Source: Acidobacteriota bacterium (GTDB taxonomy: Bacteria > Acidobacteriota > Terriglobia > Acidiferrales > UBA7541). From it: a stretch of DNA of 64,000 nt. Positions 17,890-26,260 of the stretch are shown one piece after another. The stretch is from contig QHZB01000195.1 in assembly GCA_003224525.1 (NCBI GenBank), forward strand, positions 16,082-80,081, read 5' to 3'. The notes below the pieces were generated by a model that searched no databases, was not told where the DNA came from, and worked only from the letters and a program-made list of their open reading frames with translations. The position numbers were made by a program, and so were the translations under genes. Each line of letters begins with the position of its first letter. The stretch's first letter is position 1.

Positions 17890-20800
17890 TTAGAAGGTGA
17901 ACTTCAAGCCCAACTGGATAGCGCGGGCGCTGCCCGAGCCAAGCACGGGGTTGAAAGAAGCGTTGTCGGGGGTAGCGCAGCCGCAACCGAAGGCGCCAGC
18001 CTGTGACGGATCGCCAGTTGCCCCCTGGCCGTAGCCACTCGTGCTGCCATAGGGATTCGCGAAATTGGGGTGGTTGAGAAAGTTGAAGGTCTCGACACGG
18101 ATTTGAGCTTTTACTTTCTCTCCAAACCTGAAGGATTTCGAGATCGAAAGGTCCACGTTATGGAAGCCAGTATCCCGGAAGATGTTGCGGCCCATGGTGC
18201 CAAACTGGCCGACAGCATTCGGGATCAGCAAAGAATTGCCCACCATATAACAATAGTTGGTCCCAATCTCGGGATCCGTAAGCGAAGTCACTGCACCAGG
18301 GCCGACGGAAGTGGCTGCGCTCAAGCAAGCGGCCGGGACGGGACCTGTGCAGGCACCGCCGCCACTCGGACCGAAGCACGGAATTCCATTGGGGCCGATT
18401 GACTTGAAGTCGGCCGGGTTGCCAAAGAAATTCCAACGGTCAGCGTTTTCGTTGGCTCCCGCAAAATTGTTCACCTGGTCGTTCACTCCCCAAGGTTGCC
18501 CGCTCTGCAGAGTGATGATGGTATTGAGCTGCCAGCCTTCGAGGAGTTGGCTCTTGGTTTTCTTTTCCGGGAGCGAATAGGTCACGGAAAGAGTAAAGCG
18601 GTGAGTGATGTCAAAGTCGCTGCTGCCACGATCCTGGCCGGGATGCTTGCTATCCTGGGGGAGGAACGCAACCCAGTTCGATGACAGGTCGTCAATGGCA
18701 TGAGCATAGGTATAGCCAGCCACGAAATCGAGACCATGGTAGTTGCGGGCCGTTAGCGTGGTCTGCAAACCGTGGTAGGTAGATCCATAGAAATTAGAGA
18801 GGTAGTTGATGTAGTTGAGGTAGGGATACTGAGCCGCGAATGGCTGCGCGGTGCTACCGTTTGCGATATCCGGCTGATTGAGATCCACAACTCCGATCAA
18901 TCTCACGCCATGGTTACCCACGTAAGTGGCCTCCAGGGAAAGCTTGCCGGAGAAGGCGTGCTGGATACCCAGAGTCCAATTCTCAACGTAGGGGGTGCGG
19001 AAATTGCGGTTCATGGAAAAGGTATCGCAAGGCCCCGGGTCGGTTCCGATGCCGTCACCGCACTGAACCGATGCGGTGACGCTGGAAGGATAAATTGCGG
19101 TAGTTTGATCCTGCCAGGTAAGGTTTGAGCCTGAGAGAGTAACGCCTGTGGCAAAAATGTTTCCGATGCCGCCGGTAGTAACGGGGGAGACGGGGCAATT
19201 GCCACCCACTGGAGCTGCAGGACATACAATGATGGTGGCGCCCGTGGGGACGGTACCAACACCCAACGTGACGGTGTTTTGTGTGTTCTGCTGAGAAAGG
19301 AACGCGTTCATGGAAAGAAGGCTGTAGATGATACTTCCTCCGGCGCGGACGATAGTGGTGCCCTTTCCGGTCACGTCCCAAGCGATCCCGAAGCGTGGGG
19401 AAAAATTCTTGTGGTCGCCTTTATAAATCGAGCCGATGTTCTTGCCCACCTGTTCAAAACCGACAGAAGGCTCCCAATTTCCGAACAGGTTGTTTGCTTC
19501 CTTAGGAACACCCTGGAGCTCGTAGCGGAATCCGAGATTCATAGTGACCCTTGGAGTGATGCGCCAGTCGTCCTGGGCGTAACCGGCGTAAAGCCACTGG
19601 GTAATATTACGGGTGGGATCTCCAGCCAAAAAGGTGGTATTCCCCGGTATTCCAGCGAGAAAGTCTTCGAGTGGAGAGGAGCCAGCGGCAACTCCGTCGC
19701 CTTGGAATCGGATCCGCCCTCTCCCTGCACGGAATGTGGCCTGATGGACCTGGTCTTTGCGGAGTTCGCCACCGAACTTAAAGGCGTGCTTGCCACGTAA
19801 GTACGACAGCTGATCAATAACGTCATAGACTTTGTCCGGCCCGACAATTTTGGGGAAATTGTGGAAGGAACCCAGTTGCGAAAAGGGACTGATTCTGATG
19901 TCGGGGATACCGCTCAACAAGGGAATGGAGAGGCCGGTGTTAATCTTGTAAGGGAAACCAATGTCGTCGGGGAGGATTTGTAGAACGTAGTGTGTGAACC
20001 CGCCACGAAGCTCGTTGGCCCAAGTGGAACTTGGAGTCCAAGCCCAGTGGGCGGAGACGTCTTGCGCTCGGGAATGAACTTTGGTGCGGAATTGCGGCAG
20101 GAGCTCGAAGAAGTCCATTCCCACGATGGTGTCGTTGCCGAAGAAATAGGAGCCGCTCAGAGCATTATGGTCGTTGATATGGTAATCCACTTTCCCTATC
20201 GCATTCTTTGAGCTATTAACGTTGGGATAGTTGAGCGATACAAACGTCCCCTGCCCGGTGTTCGGCGCGGGAGAGTATAATCCCAATAAATAATTGCTGA
20301 GCGGATTAACCACGAAACTCGCGTTCTGCGCCAGCAGGTCTTGAGTGGCATCGGCGACGCTGATGGAGCAGTCGCCCGTGGTGATCACCACACACCCGTT
20401 GCCGCCGCCACCGACAATGGAAGCCGTCGTCGGGACGTGTCCGGGCAGGGAGTTGCCGACGGTATACATCTGGCCTTCGTAAGCACCAAAATAAAAGAGC
20501 TTGTCCTTAATGATGTGCCCGCCGGCGCTCCCGCCGTACTGCTCTAGTTCTACAGGAGTCTTGTCTGAACCGACAGGGTTGAAGTAGTTGCGAGCATCGA
20601 ATTTGTCAGAGCGGCCAAAACCATAAGCAGTGCCATGGATGTCGTTGGTGCCCGATTTCAATCCGACGCTAGTGACTGCGCCGGGCTTCCAGCCGAACTC
20701 GGCCCTAGGATTGACCTGCGTATTGAACTCCTGAATCGCATCTATCGGTATAAGGGTGGCGGCATCACCGATGACAGCGGCGGCGTTAGTGACGCTCAGG

Positions 20801-21441
20801 CCCATGAAGGCTTCGTCGTTGGTAATGCCGTCGACGATGTAGCTGGTGTCCTCGGGACGAATACCGTTGGTGCTCTGGGTCCAGGGTCCGCCGCCAGGGT
20901 AGATCATGGTGCCGGGACGGAGAGAAACAAGATTCTGGTAATTGCGGCCGTTCAATGGCAAATCATTAATAATCTCGTTGCTTATCGTGCCGCCGAGAGT
21001 GGTGGAGGTGGTGTCCACCATCGGGACTTCTTCGGTGATAGTGATCGTTTCGGTTGTCGAGCCGGGCTGGAGGACGGCGTCGATGCGCGCGTCCTTGCCA
21101 ACTTCTACCAGGATATTCTTGCGCTCAAAAATCTTGAAACCCTTGAATTCGGCGCGCACGGTATAAGTGCCGGGCTGAAGGTTCAAAGCAACATAGGCTC
21201 CATCTGAGTCCGTAGTCAGAGTTTGTGAGACGCCGCGTGCCACGTCCGTAATGGTTACTGTCGCGCCCCCGACGTTGCCGCCAGACTGGTCGGTGACGAC
21301 ACCCAGAATTCGGCCGCTACTGCCTTGTGGATGAGCTGCAACACTAGCAAATAGCGCTGCGCAAACCGCCGCCAGAACTCGAAGGAGCTTGGCCAGGCTG
21401 GCACACCCCTGCATGACGTTCCGCTGAACATTGGACTGCAT
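17890..21441 (-). CDS. TonB-dependent receptor, Oar-like with carboxypeptidase-regulatory N-domain
   Basis: 1183 residues. A signal peptide ends near residue 38 (SVAAHPQG). Residues about 43-125 form a carboxypeptidase-regulatory-like beta-sandwich (GRILGVVTDQSGGNVGGATV...GTYTVRAEFKGF). A plug domain follows (about 130-260, with NDLPLNGRNYQNLVSLRPG and SYIVDGITNDEAFMG), then a 22-strand-type barrel that ends in an aromatic residue (LGLKFTF), the signal for outer-membrane insertion. Many Acidobacteriota have dozens of such receptors, presumed to import large or polymeric nutrients. The start has GGGAGG 5 bp upstream. No TonB box or substrate signature is visible. An NTF2-like gene follows it. 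Confidence 0.93.
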   Translation of the reverse strand: MQSNVQRNVMQGCASLAKLLRVLAAVCAALFASVAAHPQGSSGRILGVVTDQSGGNVGGATVTITDVARGVSQTLTTDSDGAYVALNLQPGTYTVRAEFKGFKIFERKNILVEVGKDARIDAVLQPGSTTETITITEEVPMVDTTSTTLGGTISNEIINDLPLNGRNYQNLVSLRPGTMIYPGGGPWTQSTNGIRPEDTSYIVDGITNDEAFMGLSVTNAAAVIGDAATLIPIDAIQEFNTQVNPRAEFGWKPGAVTSVGLKSGTNDIHGTAYGFGRSDKFDARNYFNPVGSDKTPVELEQYGGSAGGHIIKDKLFYFGAYEGQMYTVGNSLPGHVPTTASIVGGGGNGCVVITTGDCSISVADATQDLLAQNASFVVNPLSNYLLGLYSPAPNTGQGTFVSLNYPNVNSSKNAIGKVDYHINDHNALSGSYFFGNDTIVGMDFFELLPQFRTKVHSRAQDVSAHWAWTPSSTWANELRGGFTHYVLQILPDDIGFPYKINTGLSIPLLSGIPDIRISPFSQLGSFHNFPKIVGPDKVYDVIDQLSYLRGKHAFKFGGELRKDQVHQATFRAGRGRIRFQGDGVAAGSSPLEDFLAGIPGNTTFLAGDPTRNITQWLYAGYAQDDWRITPRVTMNLGFRYELQGVPKEANNLFGNWEPSVGFEQVGKNIGSIYKGDHKNFSPRFGIAWDVTGKGTTIVRAGGSIIYSLLSMNAFLSQQNTQNTVTLGVGTVPTGATIIVCPAAPVGGNCPVSPVTTGGIGNIFATGVTLSGSNLTWQDQTTAIYPSSVTASVQCGDGIGTDPGPCDTFSMNRNFRTPYVENWTLGIQHAFSGKLSLEATYVGNHGVRLIGVVDLNQPDIANGSTAQPFAAQYPYLNYINYLSNFYGSTYHGLQTTLTARNYHGLDFVAGYTYAHAIDDLSSNWVAFLPQDSKHPGQDRGSSDFDITHRFTLSVTYSLPEKKTKSQLLEGWQLNTIITLQSGQPWGVNDQVNNFAGANENADRWNFFGNPADFKSIGPNGIPCFGPSGGGACTGPVPAACLSAATSVGPGAVTSLTDPEIGTNYCYMVGNSLLIPNAVGQFGTMGRNIFRDTGFHNVDLSISKSFRFGEKVKAQIRVETFNFLNHPNFANPYGSTSGYGQGATGDPSQAGAFGCGCATPDNASFNPVLGSGSARAIQLGLKFTF

Positions 21442-21776
21442 GAGGACCTCCCCATGCGAGCATCTAAAATAGTGATATGGCCAGGAAGGAGAGGATACTG
21501 GTACAGAGGTTGGACCACGATTGTGACCCGGTACTGAATGACCGGATCTTCTTTCATACTGCCCCCTGCCAGATCAGGTCAATTTCGGCGAAATCGCAAG
21601 ACTAGTCTGCCCACATCACGTCCGCTTGACGCGCCGATTTGGGTTTGCAGAAGCAGCCTGGTGAATTGGGCTAAGTTCAAAAACCAGTCTTGCCGGGGTG
21701 GGCGCATGCAGGCGGCGCACCCGCTTTCTTTTTTGAAAGGTGCCGATTACGATTCCTCGATACAATAAGGCTGATA
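21442..21776. promoter_or_regulatory. Divergent intergenic region with promoter-like and palindromic sites
   Basis: For the minus-strand TonB receptor there is a possible sigma70 promoter: TTGACC (21577-21582) and TATGAA (21553-21558), 18 bp apart. Between it and the gene lies an inverted repeat at 21528-21545, CCGGT-N8-ACCGG, which could be a regulator site. The other side precedes the plus-strand gene at 21777. All of these calls are by eye. Confidence 0.35.
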
Positions 21777-22346
21777 ATGTTCCATCTCCTGCTTTCCTTG
21801 CTGATGTCGGCGTCCGTAGCTGTACCTCACCAAAACACGGGGGCGAGCGTCGTCGCCAGGCCGTGCGCGGAAGGGTGGGACGGCGCTGGACCGAGGACCA
21901 AGAAAAAGCCGCGGAAGCATGCAAAGGGAGAGCCGCAAAATAAAGCGGGGGCTTGCATAGAACTGTCATTTCCCCCGCTGGAGATTCAAGAATACTTGCA
22001 GTCGTACGCCCGGAGTCAGCAATGGAAAATCAGTCAGGAACAAGTGACCGAAGACTCCTGGACGGTCTCGCGGGAGCTCAGCAAAGAGGAACTGCTGGGC
22101 GCTACCAAGAGGAACTCAGGTATGGCCAGAGTAACCTGGACGGCAGGAGTAGTCCGTTTGCACATCAGTACGGCGCAAGTGGCAGAAGGGTACGCACGCA
22201 CCATGATTCGTGCCAGCTTCCGCGGCTACGGCCAAAACGCGGATCAGTTTGCGCTGCCGCGGGAATACTGGGATTTGGAATCCAACAACAACCTCGAGAC
22301 GTCCATCACTTCTGCCCTGCAGGCCCATTTCAAGGCTTCGCAATAG
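21777..22346 (+). CDS. Hypothetical exported protein
   Basis: 189 residues from the ATG at 21777, starting with MFHLLLSLLMSASVAVP, a likely signal peptide; an upstream in-frame ATG at 21690 gives a poor N-terminus. The lysine-rich stretch near 45 (TKKKPRKHAKG) is followed by a conserved-looking domain: PPLEIQEYLQSYARSQQWKI, then ARVTWTAGVVRLHI and ARTMIRASFRGYGQNADQFA. The domain looks like a small alpha/beta protein that may bind another surface protein. No catalytic motif is recognised. It sits alone between the TonB receptor and the TPR gene, and its function is unknown. Confidence 0.6.
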   Translation: MFHLLLSLLMSASVAVPHQNTGASVVARPCAEGWDGAGPRTKKKPRKHAKGEPQNKAGACIELSFPPLEIQEYLQSYARSQQWKISQEQVTEDSWTVSRELSKEELLGATKRNSGMARVTWTAGVVRLHISTAQVAEGYARTMIRASFRGYGQNADQFALPREYWDLESNNNLETSITSALQAHFKASQ

Positions 22347-22587
22347 GAGTTGGACGGCGCAGCGTCAAGAGCTTGGGCACGCAGAAAACCTGCTATTATC
22401 CTGCGGGCTTCTCCGGCGATGTGGGGCGGTTTGTTTTCGTTTTGCAGCCAGCCGCGGGTCTGCCACTTTTACATCCGCCAATGGATCCTGCCACAGAACT
22501 GCTCGGGAAGCACCGGCGGGCTGAAATAGTACCCTTGCGCCTCGTCACATTGGTGAGCCTGAAGAAACACTAGGCAAAAGAGCAGGC

Positions 22588-22617
22588 ACAAAAAGAAAAA
22601 CGGGAGCAGAGCTCCCG
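22588..22617 (-). terminator. Candidate intrinsic terminator on the minus strand
   Basis: A perfect 7-bp stem with 3-nt loop (CGGGAGC/AGA/GCTCCCG, 22601-22617). On the minus strand it is followed by TTTTTCTTTTT, the layout of a Rho-independent terminator. No minus-strand gene ends just upstream of it, so it is an orphan or could block antisense transcription. Confidence 0.45.
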
Positions 22618-22629
22618 CACTCCAAACTT

Positions 22630-22661
22630 AGTTTTCTATAACGTCAGTTATAGCGGAAACT
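22630..22661. repeat. Inverted repeat CTATAAC-GTCA-GTTATAG with flanking arms
   Basis: A perfect 7-bp AT-rich palindrome (22636-22653) with outer complementary arms AGTTT/AAACT at 22630-22634 and 22657-22661. It lies 13 bp beyond the hairpin at 22601. AT-rich symmetry of this kind is often an operator; the purpose here is unknown. Confidence 0.4.
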
Positions 22662-22798
22662 GAGGGAAAGTCAGGAGAGACTTCGGAGTTTCGGAGTTCC
22701 GTCAACCCTCACTAGAAGTGTGCCCTTTCCTACCCGAGTAGCAGCGTCCCTTCGCGAGCTGGGAAGGGGCGTTGCGTGGTAACAACGTGGGGGATAGA

Positions 22799-24400
22799 AT
22801 GCCGGGAAGGCCGGAAATCAGGCGTGGGATTGACAGTCAAGACGCGAAATTGGTTCCCATGATGAATTGTTCGCCTAGACTCCCCCTCGCGACCGTACCA
22901 ATCAAGGATCATTCTCGCTTGGTGTTCATCGCCCTGACGGTTCTGCTGCTGAGTTTGCCTAGCGCGACTGCGTTAGGACAGGGCACGTCGCCGCAGCGGC
23001 GGGATGCCATGACGGTCGAGGGCACCGTACGGAACTCGGCGGGTGAGCCCGTTGCAGATGCAACTGTGCTCCTTGAAGGGAAAGATCATTCCAATTTCGC
23101 GGAAATGAAGACCAGAGCGGACGGGATATTCGTCTTTTCCGTTTTTGATCCTGGCACATACATCTTGAGGGTGGAAAAATCTGGATGGCGCAATAGCGTT
23201 TCGAGTTCCCTGGCTATGTCGGAAGGAGCCAAGAAGCATGTCGATTTGGTTCTCGAATCTTTGGCTCATCCCGATTCTTCGGGCGAATCTCGCGCTTCCG
23301 GCTCCGCGCCCGCGGCGATGGAATTTGATGACAAACCGAATTTCACGGTGGCGGGTGTCACCGATTGGAACAATACGGGCATCCATGGGTCGGACGCTAG
23401 TCAACGAACAAGCGAGGCACTGGTCAAGGAAACACTTGCGCTGAAATCTGGCGAGCACGCTGAAACGTCAGCGGGCGCTTCGAATGCAGGCATTACGCCC
23501 GTTAACTCGAGCGAGACTGAAGAGGAACTGCGCGAAGCGCGCGAGCATGCCAAGAAAATGCTTGCGATCGCGGACAAAGCGGATGCGCATCGATTGTTGG
23601 GGGAGCTGGACGAGCGATTGGGCGATCCGTTGGAAGCCGTTCAGGAATATGAACGGGCAGCCCGCCTGGACCCGAGCGAACAGAATTATTTCGAATGGGG
23701 TACGGAGCTGCTTCTGCACCGCGCGGACCAACCGGCGGTGGAAGTATTTACGAAAGGATCCCGCGCGCATCCAGATTCGGCGAGAATGCTGGCAGGCCTT
23801 GGCGCTGCGCTTTACGCTGACGGCAAATCCGAGGACGCGGCTCGCAGGCTCTGCGAAGCCGCTGACTTGAAACCGGCTGACCCCGCTCCGTACCTGTTCC
23901 TCGGAAAAATGGAGAAGGCCGCGCCGGCGCTGCTCCCCTGCAGCGAGCAAAAGCTGGCGCAGTTTGTGCGTGACCAGCCCGGGAATGCGCTGGGCAACTA
24001 TTATTACGGAATCGTTTTGTGGAAGCGCGACCGCGGATCGGAGAATTCAGCAGGTTTGCAACAGGCCGAAGCGCTGCTTGAAAAAGCCGTGGCCATCGAT
24101 CCCAAGTTCGGCGAGGCTTATTTGCAGCTAGGGATTTTGCATTCCGGGCGGGGCGGATTCACGCAAGCTATTCGCGAGTACAAAAAGGCTATTGAAGTGA
24201 GTCCACAGCTCGGCGAACCTCATTACCGGCTGGGTTTGGCCTACCGACGGATGGGCGAAGAATCGAAAGCCGAGCAGGAATTTCAGGAGTACGAGCAGAT
24301 GGAGAAAGCCGAAACTGCCGCAATCGAAAGTCGGCGGCGTGAACTTCGACAATTCCTGATTATTCTACAGGACCAGCCGGCAGGCCCTGCGCCGCGTTGA
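22799..24400 (+). CDS. Secreted TPR protein with N-terminal carboxypeptidase-regulatory domain
   Basis: 533 residues from the ATG at 22799 (GGGGGAT just upstream); another ATG at 22859 starts nearer to the signal segment (LVFIALTVLLLSLPSATALGQ). Residues about 70-145 form a CarboxypepD_reg beta-sandwich (VEGTVRNSAGEPVADATVLL), and the C-terminal half has several TPR units. One block, DPSEQNYFEWGTELLLHR, is matched in the TPR gene at 40424 by DPSEGNLFDWGSELLLHR; the two share one domain architecture over about 270 residues. The protein probably acts as a periplasmic scaffold. It is transcribed away from the CRTAC1 genes, ending 13 bp from the last one. Confidence 0.78.
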   Translation: MPGRPEIRRGIDSQDAKLVPMMNCSPRLPLATVPIKDHSRLVFIALTVLLLSLPSATALGQGTSPQRRDAMTVEGTVRNSAGEPVADATVLLEGKDHSNFAEMKTRADGIFVFSVFDPGTYILRVEKSGWRNSVSSSLAMSEGAKKHVDLVLESLAHPDSSGESRASGSAPAAMEFDDKPNFTVAGVTDWNNTGIHGSDASQRTSEALVKETLALKSGEHAETSAGASNAGITPVNSSETEEELREAREHAKKMLAIADKADAHRLLGELDERLGDPLEAVQEYERAARLDPSEQNYFEWGTELLLHRADQPAVEVFTKGSRAHPDSARMLAGLGAALYADGKSEDAARRLCEAADLKPADPAPYLFLGKMEKAAPALLPCSEQKLAQFVRDQPGNALGNYYYGIVLWKRDRGSENSAGLQQAEALLEKAVAIDPKFGEAYLQLGILHSGRGGFTQAIREYKKAIEVSPQLGEPHYRLGLAYRRMGEESKAEQEFQEYEQMEKAETAAIESRRRELRQFLIILQDQPAGPAPR

Positions 24401-24413
24401 TCGCCAGAACAAT

Positions 24414-26171
24414 TCATTTGGGCTTCGGGCTGACGGGCGCGACCATTCCGCTGCCCTCGCGAATGGTCAGTATCTGGTTGGCCTTTACCTGCCTGAACTG
24501 TTCCACCTTTTGCGTGGTCGGCCATTTCACTTCGATGAGATCCACGATTTGCGCTTTCCCGAGGCCGAAGTGCAAGCGTAAGTCGCTTTGCGACATGACG
24601 CTTGTGCCACTGTGGACTTCATCCATCTGGGCATGCTTGGCGGTGACCACGCGGACGCGGGCGCCGATGGCAGTGCGATTGCACTTTGTTCCGATCAGTT
24701 TGATCTTGATCCAATTCTGCTGGTTACCGCCGTCGTTGCGCAGAAGAGAAGGCGGGTCGTTCATATTTAGAACCAGCGCGTCGATGTCGCCGTCGTTATC
24801 ATAATCGCCGAACGCAGCGCCGCGGCTGGAGAAACGCTCGCTGATGCCGGGTCCCATCTCAGACGAAACGTCTTTGAATCGCCCATCACCCAGGTTCTTG
24901 TACACCAGACGCGGGTTCTTGTAGGTCTGGCCGGTATCGTGCCCCTCAATCTCCGGGTAGACATGTCCATTGATCTGCAGGATATCCGGCCAGCCATCGT
25001 TATCGAAATCAATAGACGAGAACGTCACATCGCTGAATGTTCCATCTCTGTTGTTGTGGTAGAGGTTGCAAGTATCGTCCGCGAAGTTCGTCTTGAAAAT
25101 GTCAAACGAGCCGTCACAGTCGTAATCGGCCACCGCCACGCCCATCCCTGCTTGCTCGTGGCCATTCTCGCTATAGGCGCAGCCGGCTATCACCGCGACA
25201 TCGGTGAAAGTGCCGTCGTGGTTGTTGTGGAACAGGATGCTGGGTTGCGAGTCCACGGCCACATAAATATCCGGCCATCCGTCGTTATCGAAATCATAAG
25301 AGACCGCGGTAATGGAATACCGGGGACCGGGCTTCAGGATGCCCGACTTCTCGGAGACGTCAGTAAAAGTTCCATCTCCGTTGTTGTGATAAAGAACGTT
25401 TGTATCGCCTGGTAAACCGCGCGGGCCGCACATTACGGGGATCCCTTTCCACTGGCACTGGGGGGGATCACTCTTGGAGGGAGTTTTTTCCGGATCGAGC
25501 TTTATGTAGTTGCATACGAAAAGATCCAAGCGCCCATCACGGTCGTAGTCGAGCCAAGTGCAGCCGGCCCCCCAGCGGATCTGTTCGTCGTAGACGCCGG
25601 CTTTGCGAGTGACCTCCGTAAACGTGCCGTCGGCGTTGTTGTGAAACAGAATGTTGTGCCCCCAAAAGCAGCAGAAGAGATCGTCCCAGCCGTCGTTGTC
25701 GTAGTCGCCCACGCAGACGCCCGTCTGCCAGCCAGTGCGACCTAAGCCGGATTTTTCCGTGACATCGGTGAAGGTCCCGTCGCGGTTGTTTTTATACAGG
25801 TGCGAGGTTGGAGGTTTCCCGGGGGGCCAATTAGCATCGAAGCGCGTTCCGTTCGTTAAATAAATGTCTAGCCATCCGTCGTGGTCATAATCGAAAAAAG
25901 CCAGCCCGCTTCCCTTCGCTTCAATGATGTACTTCTTGTGGTCGGCACCGCCCCACACATTGGGGGCGACTAGGCCGGCCTCGCGGGCGGCGTCCACGAA
26001 CACGACTGGAGAGGCCGCCGTTGGATTCGAGATAGACGGATTCGAAACGGGCGCCGCTTCGAGCAGCGCCGAACTCCTCCATTTCCAGAGCGGAATTGTG
26101 AGCGCGTCCAAGAGCGTGCTGCCGAGAACGACGAGGGATGAGCCGAGGAAACGCCGCCGCAGGAGATTCAT
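24414..26171 (-). CDS. CRTAC1-family FG-GAP/ASPIC-UnbV protein with apparent internal deletion
   Basis: 585 residues. It starts with a Tat-like signal (LRRRFLGSSLVVLGSTLL). The body has repeated FG-GAP blades with Ca-binding-like D-x-D-x-D-G motifs (FDYDHDGWLD, GDYDNDGWDD, LDYDRDGRLD, YDFDNDGWPD), and the C-terminus is the ASPIC/UnbV domain (NWIKIKLIGTKCNRTAIGARV). Such proteins are exported beta-propellers of unknown role. Where GTFSDVTFSS meets IDFDNDGWPD the usual intervening strand pair (about 16-20 residues) is missing compared with family members I know, with the frame kept. It is the last gene of the minus-strand CRTAC1/TPR operon. Reading confidence is high; function unknown. Confidence 0.85.
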   Translation of the reverse strand: MNLLRRRFLGSSLVVLGSTLLDALTIPLWKWRSSALLEAAPVSNPSISNPTAASPVVFVDAAREAGLVAPNVWGGADHKKYIIEAKGSGLAFFDYDHDGWLDIYLTNGTRFDANWPPGKPPTSHLYKNNRDGTFTDVTEKSGLGRTGWQTGVCVGDYDNDGWDDLFCCFWGHNILFHNNADGTFTEVTRKAGVYDEQIRWGAGCTWLDYDRDGRLDLFVCNYIKLDPEKTPSKSDPPQCQWKGIPVMCGPRGLPGDTNVLYHNNGDGTFTDVSEKSGILKPGPRYSITAVSYDFDNDGWPDIYVAVDSQPSILFHNNHDGTFTDVAVIAGCAYSENGHEQAGMGVAVADYDCDGSFDIFKTNFADDTCNLYHNNRDGTFSDVTFSSIDFDNDGWPDILQINGHVYPEIEGHDTGQTYKNPRLVYKNLGDGRFKDVSSEMGPGISERFSSRGAAFGDYDNDGDIDALVLNMNDPPSLLRNDGGNQQNWIKIKLIGTKCNRTAIGARVRVVTAKHAQMDEVHSGTSVMSQSDLRLHFGLGKAQIVDLIEVKWPTTQKVEQFRQVKANQILTIREGSGMVAPVSPKPK

Positions 26172-26260
26172 AGCCTATGATCGCCGAGAACGAAGTTCGC
26201 CACGCTGGAAATTCGCGAGTGAACCGATCCGTTTGTCACGTGTGCGGCTCCATTTCTCTT

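Larger units (their letters stand above)
22347..22798. other. Intergenic region with two inverted repeats
   Basis: No supported gene. Two structured elements lie together at 22590-22661 and are described separately. The remainder is unremarkable, with no family match by eye. Confidence 0.35.

Noticed and set aside
22601-22617. Hairpin as terminator of the plus-strand gene ending at 22346
   Set aside because: There is no U-run after it on the plus strand and it lies 255 bp away; the U-run is on the minus strand.
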